From: Prevotella sp.
Lineage (GTDB): Bacteria; Bacteroidota; Bacteroidia; Bacteroidales; Bacteroidaceae
Length of the DNA stretch: 64,000 nt
Direction of reading: 5' to 3'
Assembly (NCBI GenBank): GCA_015060535.1
Contig: SUYH01000001.1
Coordinates: 217,991 to 281,990 of the forward strand
The position numbers and the translations under genes are program-made. How positions within the stretch are numbered: the first letter of the stretch is position 1; the number at the start of each line of letters is the position of its first letter. The notes below the pieces were generated by a model, which was given only the letters and a program-made list of their open reading frames with translations, had not been told where the DNA came from and did not search any database. Shown here one piece after another: positions 51,257 to 59,923 of this stretch.

Positions 51257-51291
51257 TAATTATCAATTGTCAATTATCAATTATCAATTTT
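51257..51291. repeat. 5 x 7 heptad element (unit CAATTAT) upstream of the exonuclease gene
   Basis: Five 7-base units (TAATTAT, CAATTGT, CAATTAT, CAATTAT, CAATTTT), ending 6 bases before the -7 box at 51298. Confidence 0.85.
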
Positions 51292-51297
51292 TCTTCG

Positions 51298-51305
51298 TAC
51301 CTTTG
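51298..51305 (+). promoter_or_regulatory. -7 box of the exonuclease-rlmI-tilS operon
   Basis: TACCTTTG, with only 8 bases before the ATG at 51314, so the transcript should have almost no leader. Confidence 0.7.
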
Positions 51306-51313
51306 TTGCCCAA

Positions 51314-51964
51314 ATGAAGAAAATTATCTGGAACAAGTACGATAAGACAAAGATTTCAGGCTTGCCACGAGTGTTGTTTGAAGGACGTGTTGTAGTGGTT
51401 CTGACAGAATCGGAGGCTCAAAAAGCCGTCGACTATCTGCTCGCACAACCTATTATGGGCGTTGATACGGAGACACGTCCGTCGTTCAAGAAGGGACACG
51501 TCAACAAGGTTGCTCTGCTACAGGTGTCGAGTCACGAGGTGTGTTTTCTCTTCCGACTGAACCAGCTGGGCATCTCGCCATCAGTAAAACGACTCCTCGA
51601 AGATACCTCTGTGCCGAAGATTGGGTTGTCGCTACGTGATGATCTGCATGGCTTGCATGCTGTGGGCGACTTCGAGAGTGGCTATTTTATTGATCTTCAG
51701 GATCATGTGCGTGAGATTGGAGTGGAGGATCTGAGTCTTCAGAAGCTCTATGCCAACTTTTTCGGACAGCGCATCTCGAAACGGGAGCGGCTGACCAATT
51801 GGGAGGCTGATGTGCTGACGGATAAACAGAAAGGATATGCTGCTACCGATGCCTGGACGTGTATCATGCTCTACGAGGAGCTGATGCGACTGGAGCAGAC
51901 GGGCGACTATGAACTGATAAAAGTGACAGAAGATGTACAAGAAGATTTGGCTACGCAAGGGTAA
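51314..51964 (+). CDS. 3'-5' exonuclease domain protein (RNase D-like)
   Basis: A 216-residue DEDD-family exonuclease. Motif I is MGVDTETRPSF (Asp-x-Glu), motif II lies around KIGLSLRDDLHGL (Asp), and motif III is YAATDAWTCIMLYEEL (Tyr...Asp), i.e. the DEDDy set. No HRDC domain, so it is shorter than RNase D. It overlaps the next gene by 32 bases, pointing to translational coupling in an operon of RNA-modifying genes. Confidence 0.88.
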   Translation: MKKIIWNKYDKTKISGLPRVLFEGRVVVVLTESEAQKAVDYLLAQPIMGVDTETRPSFKKGHVNKVALLQVSSHEVCFLFRLNQLGISPSVKRLLEDTSVPKIGLSLRDDLHGLHAVGDFESGYFIDLQDHVREIGVEDLSLQKLYANFFGQRISKRERLTNWEADVLTDKQKGYAATDAWTCIMLYEELMRLEQTGDYELIKVTEDVQEDLATQG

Positions 51965-53138
51965 GGAAGAGAGTCTGCGCCGATTCCATCCATGGGTGTT
52001 CTCGGGTGCCATCCAGCGTATGGATGAGGGCATCGAGGAGGGTGAGTTGGTGCGTGTAATGACCATTTCGGGCGATTTTATCGCTGTTGGCCACTATCAG
52101 CAGGGATCTATTGCCGTGCGTGTGCTGACGTTCTCGGATGTTCTGATTGACGATGAATTCTGGCATTCCCGCCTGTCGTCGGCTCTCCAGATGCGTCAGG
52201 CTATAGGCATTGCCGATAATCCTGAGAATAACACCTACCGACTGGTACATGGTGAGGGTGATAACCTGCCGGGTCTGATTATCGACGTGTATGGGCAGAC
52301 GGCTGTCATGCAGGCTCATAGCATTGGAATGCACCTGTGTCGTAAACAGGTAGCTCGCGTGCTGGCTGAGGTGATGGAATCGCGCATTCTGCATATTTAC
52401 TATAAGAGTGAGACGACGCTGCCTTTCATGACAGCTGACGATATGAACGGATTCCTGTTGGGTGGCAGCGACGATAATATCGCACTGGAAAATGGGTTGA
52501 AATTCCGAGTTGACTGGCTGAAAGGTCAGAAAACGGGCTTTTTCGTTGACCAGCGCGAGAACCGCTCACTTTTGGAGCAATATGCCCGAGACAAGCGGGT
52601 GCTGAATATGTTCTGCTATACGGGAGGCTTCTCGTTCTATGCGATGCGTGGCGGTGCGGAGCTGGTGCATTCTGTAGACAGTAGTGCCAAAGCCATCGAA
52701 CTGACGAAGCAAAACGTAGAGCTGAACTTTCCTGACGACCCCCGCCACGAGGCCTTCTGCGAGGATGCCTTTAAGTTCCTGGATGGTTCTGTAGGCGGAG
52801 GAAATACCTCCGCCAACGGAACAGGCTATAACCTCATTATTCTCGACCCGCCGGCCTTTGCTAAACATCGTGGAGCGCTGCATAATGCGCTGAAGGGCTA
52901 CACCCGTTTGAACCAAAAAGCCTTCGAGAAAATCGAGAAGGGTGGTATCCTCTTTACATTCTCTTGTTCGCAGGTGGTCACCAAGGACCATTTCCGCAAT
53001 GCGGTATTCACCGCTGCTGCTTTGGCTAAGCGTAAGGTTCGTATCCTGCACCAGCTGCATCAGCCTGCCGATCATCCTATTAATATCTATCATCCGGAGG
53101 GTGAGTACCTGAAGGGCTTGGTGCTCTATGTGGAGTGA
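51933..53138 (+). CDS. rlmI: Class I rRNA (cytosine-5) methyltransferase, RlmI-like
   Basis: A 401-residue methyltransferase: PUA domain (about 1-75: RFHPWVFSGAI, DFIAVGHYQQGSIAVRV), a central EEHEE-like part, and a Rossmann domain with VLNMFCYTGGFSFYA (motif I), ILDPPAFAKHR (motif IV) and FTFSCSQVV with the catalytic Cys. E. coli RlmI makes m5C1962 in 23S rRNA. A short palindrome-coded Gly/Ser/Asn insert precedes motif IV. Overlaps the genes on both sides. Confidence 0.88.
   Translation: MYKKIWLRKGKEESLRRFHPWVFSGAIQRMDEGIEEGELVRVMTISGDFIAVGHYQQGSIAVRVLTFSDVLIDDEFWHSRLSSALQMRQAIGIADNPENNTYRLVHGEGDNLPGLIIDVYGQTAVMQAHSIGMHLCRKQVARVLAEVMESRILHIYYKSETTLPFMTADDMNGFLLGGSDDNIALENGLKFRVDWLKGQKTGFFVDQRENRSLLEQYARDKRVLNMFCYTGGFSFYAMRGGAELVHSVDSSAKAIELTKQNVELNFPDDPRHEAFCEDAFKFLDGSVGGGNTSANGTGYNLIILDPPAFAKHRGALHNALKGYTRLNQKAFEKIEKGGILFTFSCSQVVTKDHFRNAVFTAAALAKRKVRILHQLHQPADHPINIYHPEGEYLKGLVLYVE
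52794..52814 (+). repeat. Palindrome inside the rlmI-like gene
   Basis: GGCGGAGG and CCTCCGCC arms with a 5-base loop, translated in frame as VGGGNTSAN between the SAM fold and the DPPAF motif. Confidence 0.75.
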
Positions 53139-54423
53139 GGTTTGTCGATATGTTGAGAAATATAAGCTGCTTAATACTAACGAGTTATATATTGTTGCTT
53201 TAAGTGGTGGTGCAGATAGTGTGGCATTGCTTTTGTTGTTGCAGGAAGCGGGCTATCACATCGAGGCAGCCCACTGTAATTTTCATCTTCGAGGTGAGGA
53301 GTCGGATCGTGATGAGACGTTCTGCGAACAGCTTTGTCGGAATCGAAATGTCCCATTTCATCGTGCCCATTTTGATACTCAGACGTATGCTGAATTGCAT
53401 AAGGTGAGCATCGAGATGGCTGCTCGCGAGTTGCGCTACTGGTGGTTCGAACAGTTACGAAATGATCTTGGAGCGGCTGGCATTTGTGTGGCTCATCATC
53501 GTGATGATGCTGTAGAAACGGTGCTCCTGAACCTGGTCAGGGGTACGGGTTTGCGTGGGTTATGTGGTATTCAGCCCAGAAACGGTTATATCCTGCGTCC
53601 GCTTTTGTGTGTCTCGAGAGCTGAAATCGAAACATTTCTGAAGGAGAGGGGACAGGAATATGTCACCGACAGCACCAATTTGGAGGCTGACGTGCAGCGC
53701 AATAAAGTACGACTGCAGGTGCTTCCTTTGCTAAAAACGCTCAACCCTGCGGTAGTTGAAAATATCCATCGGACTGCGGAGAATTTGATGGGTGCTCAGG
53801 CCGCTTTAGATGCTGTGTTTTTACACAATAAAAATTGTAACGTATTGAACCTTAGTGTTTATAAAGACTGTACTTCAAGAGAATATGTAGCCTACGAGTG
53901 GGCTAAATCTTTCGGTTTCAACGGTAGTCAGATTCGTCAGATTTTGGAAGCGGAGACGGGTAAATTAATCACATCTTCCTCGGGTTATGATATCTTGCGA
54001 GATCGCGATCAGTTGCTGGTTGAACCCTCGCTGAAACCGATGAAACCGCTTCGAATACCTGAGGAAGGTACTTATGTTTTTAACGAAAACAGTAGGTTTA
54101 GTGTTAAGAAACAACCCGTTTTTATCTCGAAAACTGCCGATGTGGCTACTGTCGATGCAGCACAAGTGGCATTCCCATTGACTGTTCGTCGGGTAGAAGA
54201 GGGTGATTGGATGATCCCTTACGGCATGAAAGGTCGTAAATTGTTGAGTGACTTGATGACCGACCGCAAGATGAGTGTTTTTGAGAAGCGTCGCCAATTG
54301 GTTATTGTTGATACTCAAGGGATTATCGTTTGGCTGGCTGGCCTTCGTGTGGATGCTCGTGTAGCAGTAGGGAATACAACCACAGAAGTACTGGTGTTGC
54401 GTTTCGACGCCAACGAAGCGTAA
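53128..54423 (+). CDS. tilS: tRNA(Ile)-lysidine synthase
   Basis: Converts C34 of tRNA-Ile(CAU) to lysidine so that it reads AUA. The 431 residues have the PP-loop VALSGGADSVALLLL (24-38), HCNFHLRGEESDRDE, and HHRDDAVETVLLNLVRGTGLRGL, followed by the TilS-specific middle and C-terminal substrate domains (TVRRVEEGDWMIPYGMKGRK). The start overlaps the rlmI-like gene by 11 bases. Its codons are more AT-rich than those of its neighbours. Confidence 0.94.
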   Translation: MWSEVCRYVEKYKLLNTNELYIVALSGGADSVALLLLLQEAGYHIEAAHCNFHLRGEESDRDETFCEQLCRNRNVPFHRAHFDTQTYAELHKVSIEMAARELRYWWFEQLRNDLGAAGICVAHHRDDAVETVLLNLVRGTGLRGLCGIQPRNGYILRPLLCVSRAEIETFLKERGQEYVTDSTNLEADVQRNKVRLQVLPLLKTLNPAVVENIHRTAENLMGAQAALDAVFLHNKNCNVLNLSVYKDCTSREYVAYEWAKSFGFNGSQIRQILEAETGKLITSSSGYDILRDRDQLLVEPSLKPMKPLRIPEEGTYVFNENSRFSVKKQPVFISKTADVATVDAAQVAFPLTVRRVEEGDWMIPYGMKGRKLLSDLMTDRKMSVFEKRRQLVIVDTQGIIVWLAGLRVDARVAVGNTTTEVLVLRFDANEA

Positions 54424-54461
54424 ATGAAATGTAAAAATTTGGCGGTATCAAAAAAAATGAT

Positions 54462-54469
54462 TACCTTTG
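54462..54469 (+). promoter_or_regulatory. -7 box of the ileS operon
   Basis: TACCTTTG, 38 bases before the ileS start codon. Confidence 0.7.
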
Positions 54470-54507
54470 CACGTCAATAAGAAATAAGTACGTACAAAAG
54501 ATAAATT

Positions 54508-57500
54508 ATGAGTAAAAGATTTGCCGAGCATAACGGCTTGAATTTGACGCAGGTAAACAATGATATCCTGCAGATGTGGAAGGAGAAAAATGTCTTTTGG
54601 CGCTCTGTAGAAGAGCGTGAGGGCTGTCCCCAGTTCGTATTCTTTGAGGGTCCCCCCTCAGCGAATGGCCACCCGGGAATTCACCATGTGCTGGCGCGAA
54701 GCATCAAGGATACCTTCAATCGCTATAAGACTATGCGTGGCTTCCAGGTGAAGCGTAAGGCTGGTTGGGATACCCACGGTCTGCCCGTAGAGCTGGGTGT
54801 GGAAAAGGAACTGGGTATCACGAAGGCTGATATTGACAATAAGGAGAGTGCTAAATACATCTCTACGGAGGATTACAACAAGAAGTGTCGTGAGAATGTG
54901 ATGATGTACACCGCCGAGTGGCGTGAACTGACGGAGAAAATGGGCTACTTTGTAGACCTTGACCATCCCTATATCACCTACGACAACAAATATATCGAGA
55001 CGCTGTGGTGGCTGCTGAAGCAGTTCTATGAGAAGGACTTGCTCTATAAAGGTTACACCATCCAGCCGTATTCGCCAGCTGCAGGAACGGGTTTGTCGAG
55101 TCACGAGCTGAACCAGCCTGGTTGCTATCGCGACGTGAAGGACACCACCTGTACTGCTCAGTTTAAGATGAAGAATCCGAAACCTGAGATGGCAAAGTGG
55201 GGTACTCCTTACTTCCTGGCTTGGACGACTACCCCTTGGACACTGGCTGCCAACTCAGCACTCTGTGTAGGTCCTAAGATTGACTATGTAGCTGTTGAGA
55301 CCTACAATCCCTATACTGCCGACAAGGTGACACTGGTGCTGGCAGAGGCCCGTCTGAATGCTTATCTGCCTGCTGAGGGTGCTATCACCGATGGCGGTGA
55401 GATGCCCGAATACCAGCGTGGCGAGAAGCTGATTCCCTATCGTATCGTTGCCCGTTACAAGGGTACCGACCTCGTTGGAATGGAGTATGAGCAGCTGATG
55501 CCTGCCATCAAACCGATGGGTGATGCCTTCAAGGTGATTCCTGGTGACTACGTAACAACGGAAGATGGTGCAGGTATCGTACATATAGCTCCTAACTTTG
55601 GTGCTGACGATGCTTTCGTAGCGAAGAAAGCAGGTATTTGTCCCATTGTGTTGATCGACAAGAAGGGTGCTGAGCGTCCTGTCGTCGACCTGCAGGGTAA
55701 GTACTTCGTCATTGAGGACTTGGATCCGGAGTTTGTGAAGAACTACGTCAACGTAGACGAGTGGAACAAGTTTGCTGGTCGCTACGTGAAGAATGCCTAC
55801 GACGACACGCTGACCGATAAGGATGAGACGCTGGATATCTCTATCTGCATGGACCTGAAGGCTCAGAATAAGGTGTTCAAGATAGAGAAGCACGTTCACA
55901 ACTATCCTCACTGCTGGCGTACGGACAAGCCCGTGCTCTACTATCCGTTGGATTCGTGGTTTATCAAGTCGACGGCTAAGAAAGAGCGCATGTCGGAGTT
56001 GAACAAGACCATCAACTGGCAGCCTGAGTCAACGGGTACGGGACGTTTTGGCAACTGGCTTGACAACCTGAACGACTGGAACCTTTCACGTAGCCGTTTC
56101 TGGGGTACTCCGCTGCCTATCTGGCGTTCAGAAGAGGGTGAGGAGATCTGTATCGGTTCTGTAGAGGAACTGTACGATGAAATCGAGAAATCTGTCAAGG
56201 CAGGCTTCATGACGTCGAACCCGCTGAAGGATAATGGTTTCGTGCCTGGCGATATGTCGCAGGAGAACTACGACAAGATTGACCTGCATCGTCCCTATGT
56301 GGACTACATCTTCCTCTGCTCGAAGACGGGCAAGAAGATGAAGCGCGAGAGCGACTTGATTGACGTGTGGTTCGATTCTGGTTCGATGCCTTACGCTCAG
56401 ATTCACTATCCGTTCGAAAACCGCGATCTCATCGACAAGGGCATCGCTTTCCCCTGCGACTTCATCAACGAGGGTGTGGACCAGACACGAGGCTGGTTCT
56501 TCACGCTACACGCTATTGCTACGATGATTTTCGACAGCGTAGCCTTCAAGAACGTTATTTCTAGCGGTCTGGTGCTTGATGCTAAGGGCAATAAGATGTC
56601 GAAGCACGTAGGCAACGTAGTGAATCCATTTGATATGATTGAGAAGTATGGCTCTGATGCCGTACGCCTCTATATGATGACGAACAGCGAGCCTTGGGAC
56701 AACCTGAAGTTTGATCCGGAGGGTGTTGACGAGATTCGCCGTAAGTTCTTCGGCACCTTATATAATACGTATAGCTTCTTTGCGCTGTATGCCAATGTCG
56801 ACGGCTTCGCTCCGAGCGCAGAGGCAGTGTCTCTGCAAACAAGACCGGAGATCGACCGCTGGATACTCAGCTCGCTGAATACTCTCGTTCAGAAGGTAAC
56901 GGCTGAACTGGACAGCTATGATCCCACACGAGCAGGCCGACTGATTGACACCTTCGTCAATGACGACCTCTCTAACTGGTATGTCCGTCTGAACCGCAAA
57001 CGTTTCTGGGGTAAGGAAATGAGCGACGACAAGCGTTCTGCTTACGATACGCTCTATACTTGCCTGATGACGGTAGCTAAGCTGCTGGCTCCGTTTGCTC
57101 CGTTCTATGCCGACCAGCTGTATAAGGATCTGGGTGGTGAGAAGGACTCTGTTCATCTGGATAGCTTCCCCGTAGCTGACGAGAGTCTGATCGACAAGGA
57201 CCTCGAGGCTCGTATGGAGATGGCCCAGAAGATTACCTCTATGGTGCTGGCGCTGCGTCGTAAGGTGAACATCAAGGTGCGTCAGCCGCTGCAGGCCATC
57301 ATGATTCCTGCTACCGACGAGCAGAAAAAGCATATCGAGGCTGTGAAAGACCTGATTATGAACGAGGTCAACGTGAAGGAGCTTCGTTTCGTAGAGGGTG
57401 CAGGTATCTTGGTGAAGAAGGTGAAGTGTAACTTCCGTACGATGGGTAAGAAGTTTGGTAAGCTGATGAAGGGCGTAGCCGCTCAGGTTGATGTGCTCAC

Positions 57501-57927
57501 TCAGGAGCAGATTGCCGAGTTGGAAACCAACGGAACCATCGGTATCACCGTTGAGGGTCAGCAGCTGACTGTCGAGGTGGCTGACGTGGAGATTATCAGC
57601 GAGGATATTCCAGGATGGCTGGTATCTAACGAGGGCTCTCTGACCGTTGCCTTGGAGGTAGAACTCACTGACGAGTTAAAGCAGGAGGGTATGGCCCGTG
57701 AAATCATCAACCGCGTTCAGAACATCCGTAAGGACAGTGGCTTGGAGATTACCGACCGCATCCAGATTACGCTGGCTCCGAATGCTGAGATTGAAGCTGC
57801 AGTGAATGGCTTTGGCGACTATATCAAGACTCAGGTGCTGGCCGACAGCATTGCTATTGCTGCCAACAATGGTACTGAGGTCGATTTTGACGAATTCAAA
57901 TTGAATATTCAAATAACTAAATCTTAA
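54508..57927 (+). CDS. ileS: Isoleucyl-tRNA synthetase
   Basis: Class I synthetase (1139 residues, the longer type found in Bacteroidota and eukaryotes) that charges tRNA-Ile and edits valine. HIGH-type motif GHPGIHH at about 51-57 (preceded by GPPSAN), editing domain with TTPWTLAANSALCVGP and GDYVTTEDGAGIVHIAPNFG, KMSKS-type motif NKMSKHVGN at about 694-702, and a long anticodon-binding C-terminal part. First gene of an operon reaching at least to lspA. Confidence 0.97.
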   Translation: MSKRFAEHNGLNLTQVNNDILQMWKEKNVFWRSVEEREGCPQFVFFEGPPSANGHPGIHHVLARSIKDTFNRYKTMRGFQVKRKAGWDTHGLPVELGVEKELGITKADIDNKESAKYISTEDYNKKCRENVMMYTAEWRELTEKMGYFVDLDHPYITYDNKYIETLWWLLKQFYEKDLLYKGYTIQPYSPAAGTGLSSHELNQPGCYRDVKDTTCTAQFKMKNPKPEMAKWGTPYFLAWTTTPWTLAANSALCVGPKIDYVAVETYNPYTADKVTLVLAEARLNAYLPAEGAITDGGEMPEYQRGEKLIPYRIVARYKGTDLVGMEYEQLMPAIKPMGDAFKVIPGDYVTTEDGAGIVHIAPNFGADDAFVAKKAGICPIVLIDKKGAERPVVDLQGKYFVIEDLDPEFVKNYVNVDEWNKFAGRYVKNAYDDTLTDKDETLDISICMDLKAQNKVFKIEKHVHNYPHCWRTDKPVLYYPLDSWFIKSTAKKERMSELNKTINWQPESTGTGRFGNWLDNLNDWNLSRSRFWGTPLPIWRSEEGEEICIGSVEELYDEIEKSVKAGFMTSNPLKDNGFVPGDMSQENYDKIDLHRPYVDYIFLCSKTGKKMKRESDLIDVWFDSGSMPYAQIHYPFENRDLIDKGIAFPCDFINEGVDQTRGWFFTLHAIATMIFDSVAFKNVISSGLVLDAKGNKMSKHVGNVVNPFDMIEKYGSDAVRLYMMTNSEPWDNLKFDPEGVDEIRRKFFGTLYNTYSFFALYANVDGFAPSAEAVSLQTRPEIDRWILSSLNTLVQKVTAELDSYDPTRAGRLIDTFVNDDLSNWYVRLNRKRFWGKEMSDDKRSAYDTLYTCLMTVAKLLAPFAPFYADQLYKDLGGEKDSVHLDSFPVADESLIDKDLEARMEMAQKITSMVLALRRKVNIKVRQPLQAIMIPATDEQKKHIEAVKDLIMNEVNVKELRFVEGAGILVKKVKCNFRTMGKKFGKLMKGVAAQVDVLTQEQIAELETNGTIGITVEGQQLTVEVADVEIISEDIPGWLVSNEGSLTVALEVELTDELKQEGMAREIINRVQNIRKDSGLEITDRIQITLAPNAEIEAAVNGFGDYIKTQVLADSIAIAANNGTEVDFDEFKLNIQITKS

Positions 57928-57933
57928 TGGATT

Positions 57934-58314
57934 ATGGCAGAAAAAACACGTTACACGGATGAAGAACTCGAGGAGTTCCGTGAGATTATTAACGAGAAAC
58001 TAACCCTGGCCAAGCGTGATTATGACCAGATGATGCGTGTGCTGATGAACCAAGACTCTAACGATGTAGACGATACGTCGCCTACCTACAAGGCATTGGA
58101 GGAAGGTAGTGCTACTCAGTCGAAAGAAGAGATTATCTCGTTGGCAGCTCGCCAGCAGAAGTTTATTCAGGGGCTGAAGGCTGCCCTGCAGCGTATTGAA
58201 AACAAAACTTACGGCATTGACCGTATCACAGGCAAACTGATTCCCAAGGAACGTCTGCGTGCCGTACCTCATGCTACGCTGAGCGTAGAGTCGAAATTGG
58301 CAGGCAAGAAATAA
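57934..58314 (+). CDS. DksA/TraR-family protein lacking zinc-binding cysteines
   Basis: A 126-residue protein with the coiled coil of DksA/TraR (about 10-95; EEFREIINEKLTLAKRDYDQ) and the C-terminal block TYGIDRITGKLIPKERLRAVPHATL. In canonical DksA this block carries four zinc cysteines (CxxCG...C..C); here none is present, with Asp at the first site. DksA binds RNA polymerase through the secondary channel and works with ppGpp. A Cys-free form is known in some bacteria. The gene lies between ileS and lspA, 6 bases from ileS and directly adjoining lspA. Confidence 0.88.
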   Translation: MAEKTRYTDEELEEFREIINEKLTLAKRDYDQMMRVLMNQDSNDVDDTSPTYKALEEGSATQSKEEIISLAARQQKFIQGLKAALQRIENKTYGIDRITGKLIPKERLRAVPHATLSVESKLAGKK

Positions 58315-58965
58315 ATGGCGAAAAAGAGCATATCCCAAAGAGGATGGCTGGCCATAGCTATTGTGTCCGCCGTCCTCGTTATTGACCAGATAATCAAGAT
58401 TTGGGTGAAGACCCACATGACGCTACACGAGCAGATAGAAATCTTTTCGTGGTTTAAGATCGTTTTCATCGAGAACAACGGGATGGCGTATGGTATGGAA
58501 ATCGGGTCTAAGCTGGTGCTCTCTTTGTTCCGTATCATTGCCGTTGGAATCTTAGGATATTACATTTTCCAACAGGTCAAGAAACAGGCCCGCTGGGGCT
58601 ACATCGTCTGCTTGTCGATGGTGCTGGCAGGTGCTGCTGGCAACATCTTTGACTCGATGTTCTACGGGTTGATATTTAACTCAAGTTCAGAGTATTACAC
58701 TAGTTACTTCGTGCCTTTCGGGAGCGGCTATGCACCCTTCTTGATGGGTAAGGTTGTCGACATGTTCTACTTCCCGTTGATTGTCACAACATGGCCTGAT
58801 TGGGTGCCTATGGTGGGTGGCGATCCTTATGTGTTCTTCAGCCCCATCTTCAATTTTGCTGACTCCAGTATCAGTGTGGGTGTTGTCCTGTTGCTGCTGT
58901 TTTATCGTAAGGAGATTAGCGAGATATCCTTTAGTAAAAGAAAAACTGCTGCTGATGAAGCATAG
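58315..58965 (+). CDS. lspA: Lipoprotein signal peptidase II
   Basis: Membrane aspartic protease that cleaves the signal peptides of prolipoproteins (216 residues, four helices). Catalytic motifs: AGAAGNIFDSMFYG with the first Asp and FNFADSSISVGV with the second. An extra loop of about 40 residues (FNSSSEYYTSYFVPFGSGYA) separates the two, typical for Bacteroidota. The start codon directly follows the dksA-like stop. Several lipoproteins in this window would be its substrates. Confidence 0.95.
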   Translation: MAKKSISQRGWLAIAIVSAVLVIDQIIKIWVKTHMTLHEQIEIFSWFKIVFIENNGMAYGMEIGSKLVLSLFRIIAVGILGYYIFQQVKKQARWGYIVCLSMVLAGAAGNIFDSMFYGLIFNSSSEYYTSYFVPFGSGYAPFLMGKVVDMFYFPLIVTTWPDWVPMVGGDPYVFFSPIFNFADSSISVGVVLLLLFYRKEISEISFSKRKTAADEA

Positions 58966-59923
58966 TCTGCCTTACATATTCGTCATGATGCTGATTCTGG
59001 CCTGTACACCAACAGTGCCAGATGAGTACATTCAGCCTGACGATATGGAGGATATTCTCTTCGACTATCATGTGGCTCAGGCGATGTCGAACAATCCGGG
59101 CATTGGCAATGGAGACGTCAGAAAGCAGGTGTATATCAATGCGGTGTTGCAAAAACATGGAGTGAGCGAGGCTGATTTTGACTCGTCGCTGGTATATTAC
59201 TATTCCAGAGCTGACAAGTTGAAGGATATCTATGCACACGTCAGCGAGCGTCTGAACATAGAGGCCAAGAATATTGGTGCTGCCGTTGGTGATATTAACC
59301 GCTATTCGCAGTATAGTGCTACTGGCGATACGGCAAATATCTGGAACCAGCAATCGGATGTATTACTGATACCACGCTCCACGCAGAACCGCTTCGATTT
59401 CAAGGTTCCCGTAGATTCGTCGTTCTATCTGGGCGATTCTTTTATGTTCCAGTTTGTGTCAGAATATCTCTATCAGAGTGGGGCGAAGGATGCTGTTGTA
59501 TGTCTCGTGACCAAATATGAAGGCGACAGCATCATCCAGACGGTCAATCATATCTCTATATCGGGTACAGCACAGATTCGTGTACCAGCCAACAAGGAGA
59601 ACAAGCTGAAGGAGATGCGTGGTTTCATCTATCTGAGTGATGGCGGTGACCCTTCTGAGACTCGCAAACTGATGTATATCAGTCAGATGCAACTCATAAG
59701 ATTCCATAACAAACAATTACAGAATGCCGATGGAACAGCTAAGAAAGACTCCGTACAGGCGGATAGCCTGCAACGAGTTGATAACGCTGAGCGGGCAATG
59801 CCAGACACTCTGCGTCGTAGAATTGTCGGAAGACGGCAAGGTGGTACGCCACTACGCCCTCAAACAGGAACAGCCCCAGACCGAGTGGATGCAGGGCCAG
59901 TTGGTATTAAAAAGAGACAATGA
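58955..59923 (+). CDS. DUF4296 lipoprotein with out-of-frame C-terminal extension
   Basis: A 322-residue predicted lipoprotein: lipobox MLILAC, then a DUF4296-like N-terminal region (YIQPDDMEDILFDYHVAQAM, VLQKHGVSEADFDSSLVYYY). The start at 58955 overlaps lspA by 11 bases; the longer upstream frame lies inside lspA and is rejected. The folded part seems to end at about SQMQLIRFHNK; the final 66 residues are polar and Arg-rich and overlap, in another frame, an apparently real 82-residue gene. Function unknown; in Bacteroidota it commonly follows lspA. Confidence 0.8.
   Translation: MKHSLPYIFVMMLILACTPTVPDEYIQPDDMEDILFDYHVAQAMSNNPGIGNGDVRKQVYINAVLQKHGVSEADFDSSLVYYYSRADKLKDIYAHVSERLNIEAKNIGAAVGDINRYSQYSATGDTANIWNQQSDVLLIPRSTQNRFDFKVPVDSSFYLGDSFMFQFVSEYLYQSGAKDAVVCLVTKYEGDSIIQTVNHISISGTAQIRVPANKENKLKEMRGFIYLSDGGDPSETRKLMYISQMQLIRFHNKQLQNADGTAKKDSVQADSLQRVDNAERAMPDTLRRRIVGRRQGGTPLRPQTGTAPDRVDAGPVGIKKRQ

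Noticed and set aside
58781..58954. Upstream start for the DUF4296 gene
   Set aside because: It would lie within lspA in another frame and would hide the lipoprotein signal peptide that starts at 58955.
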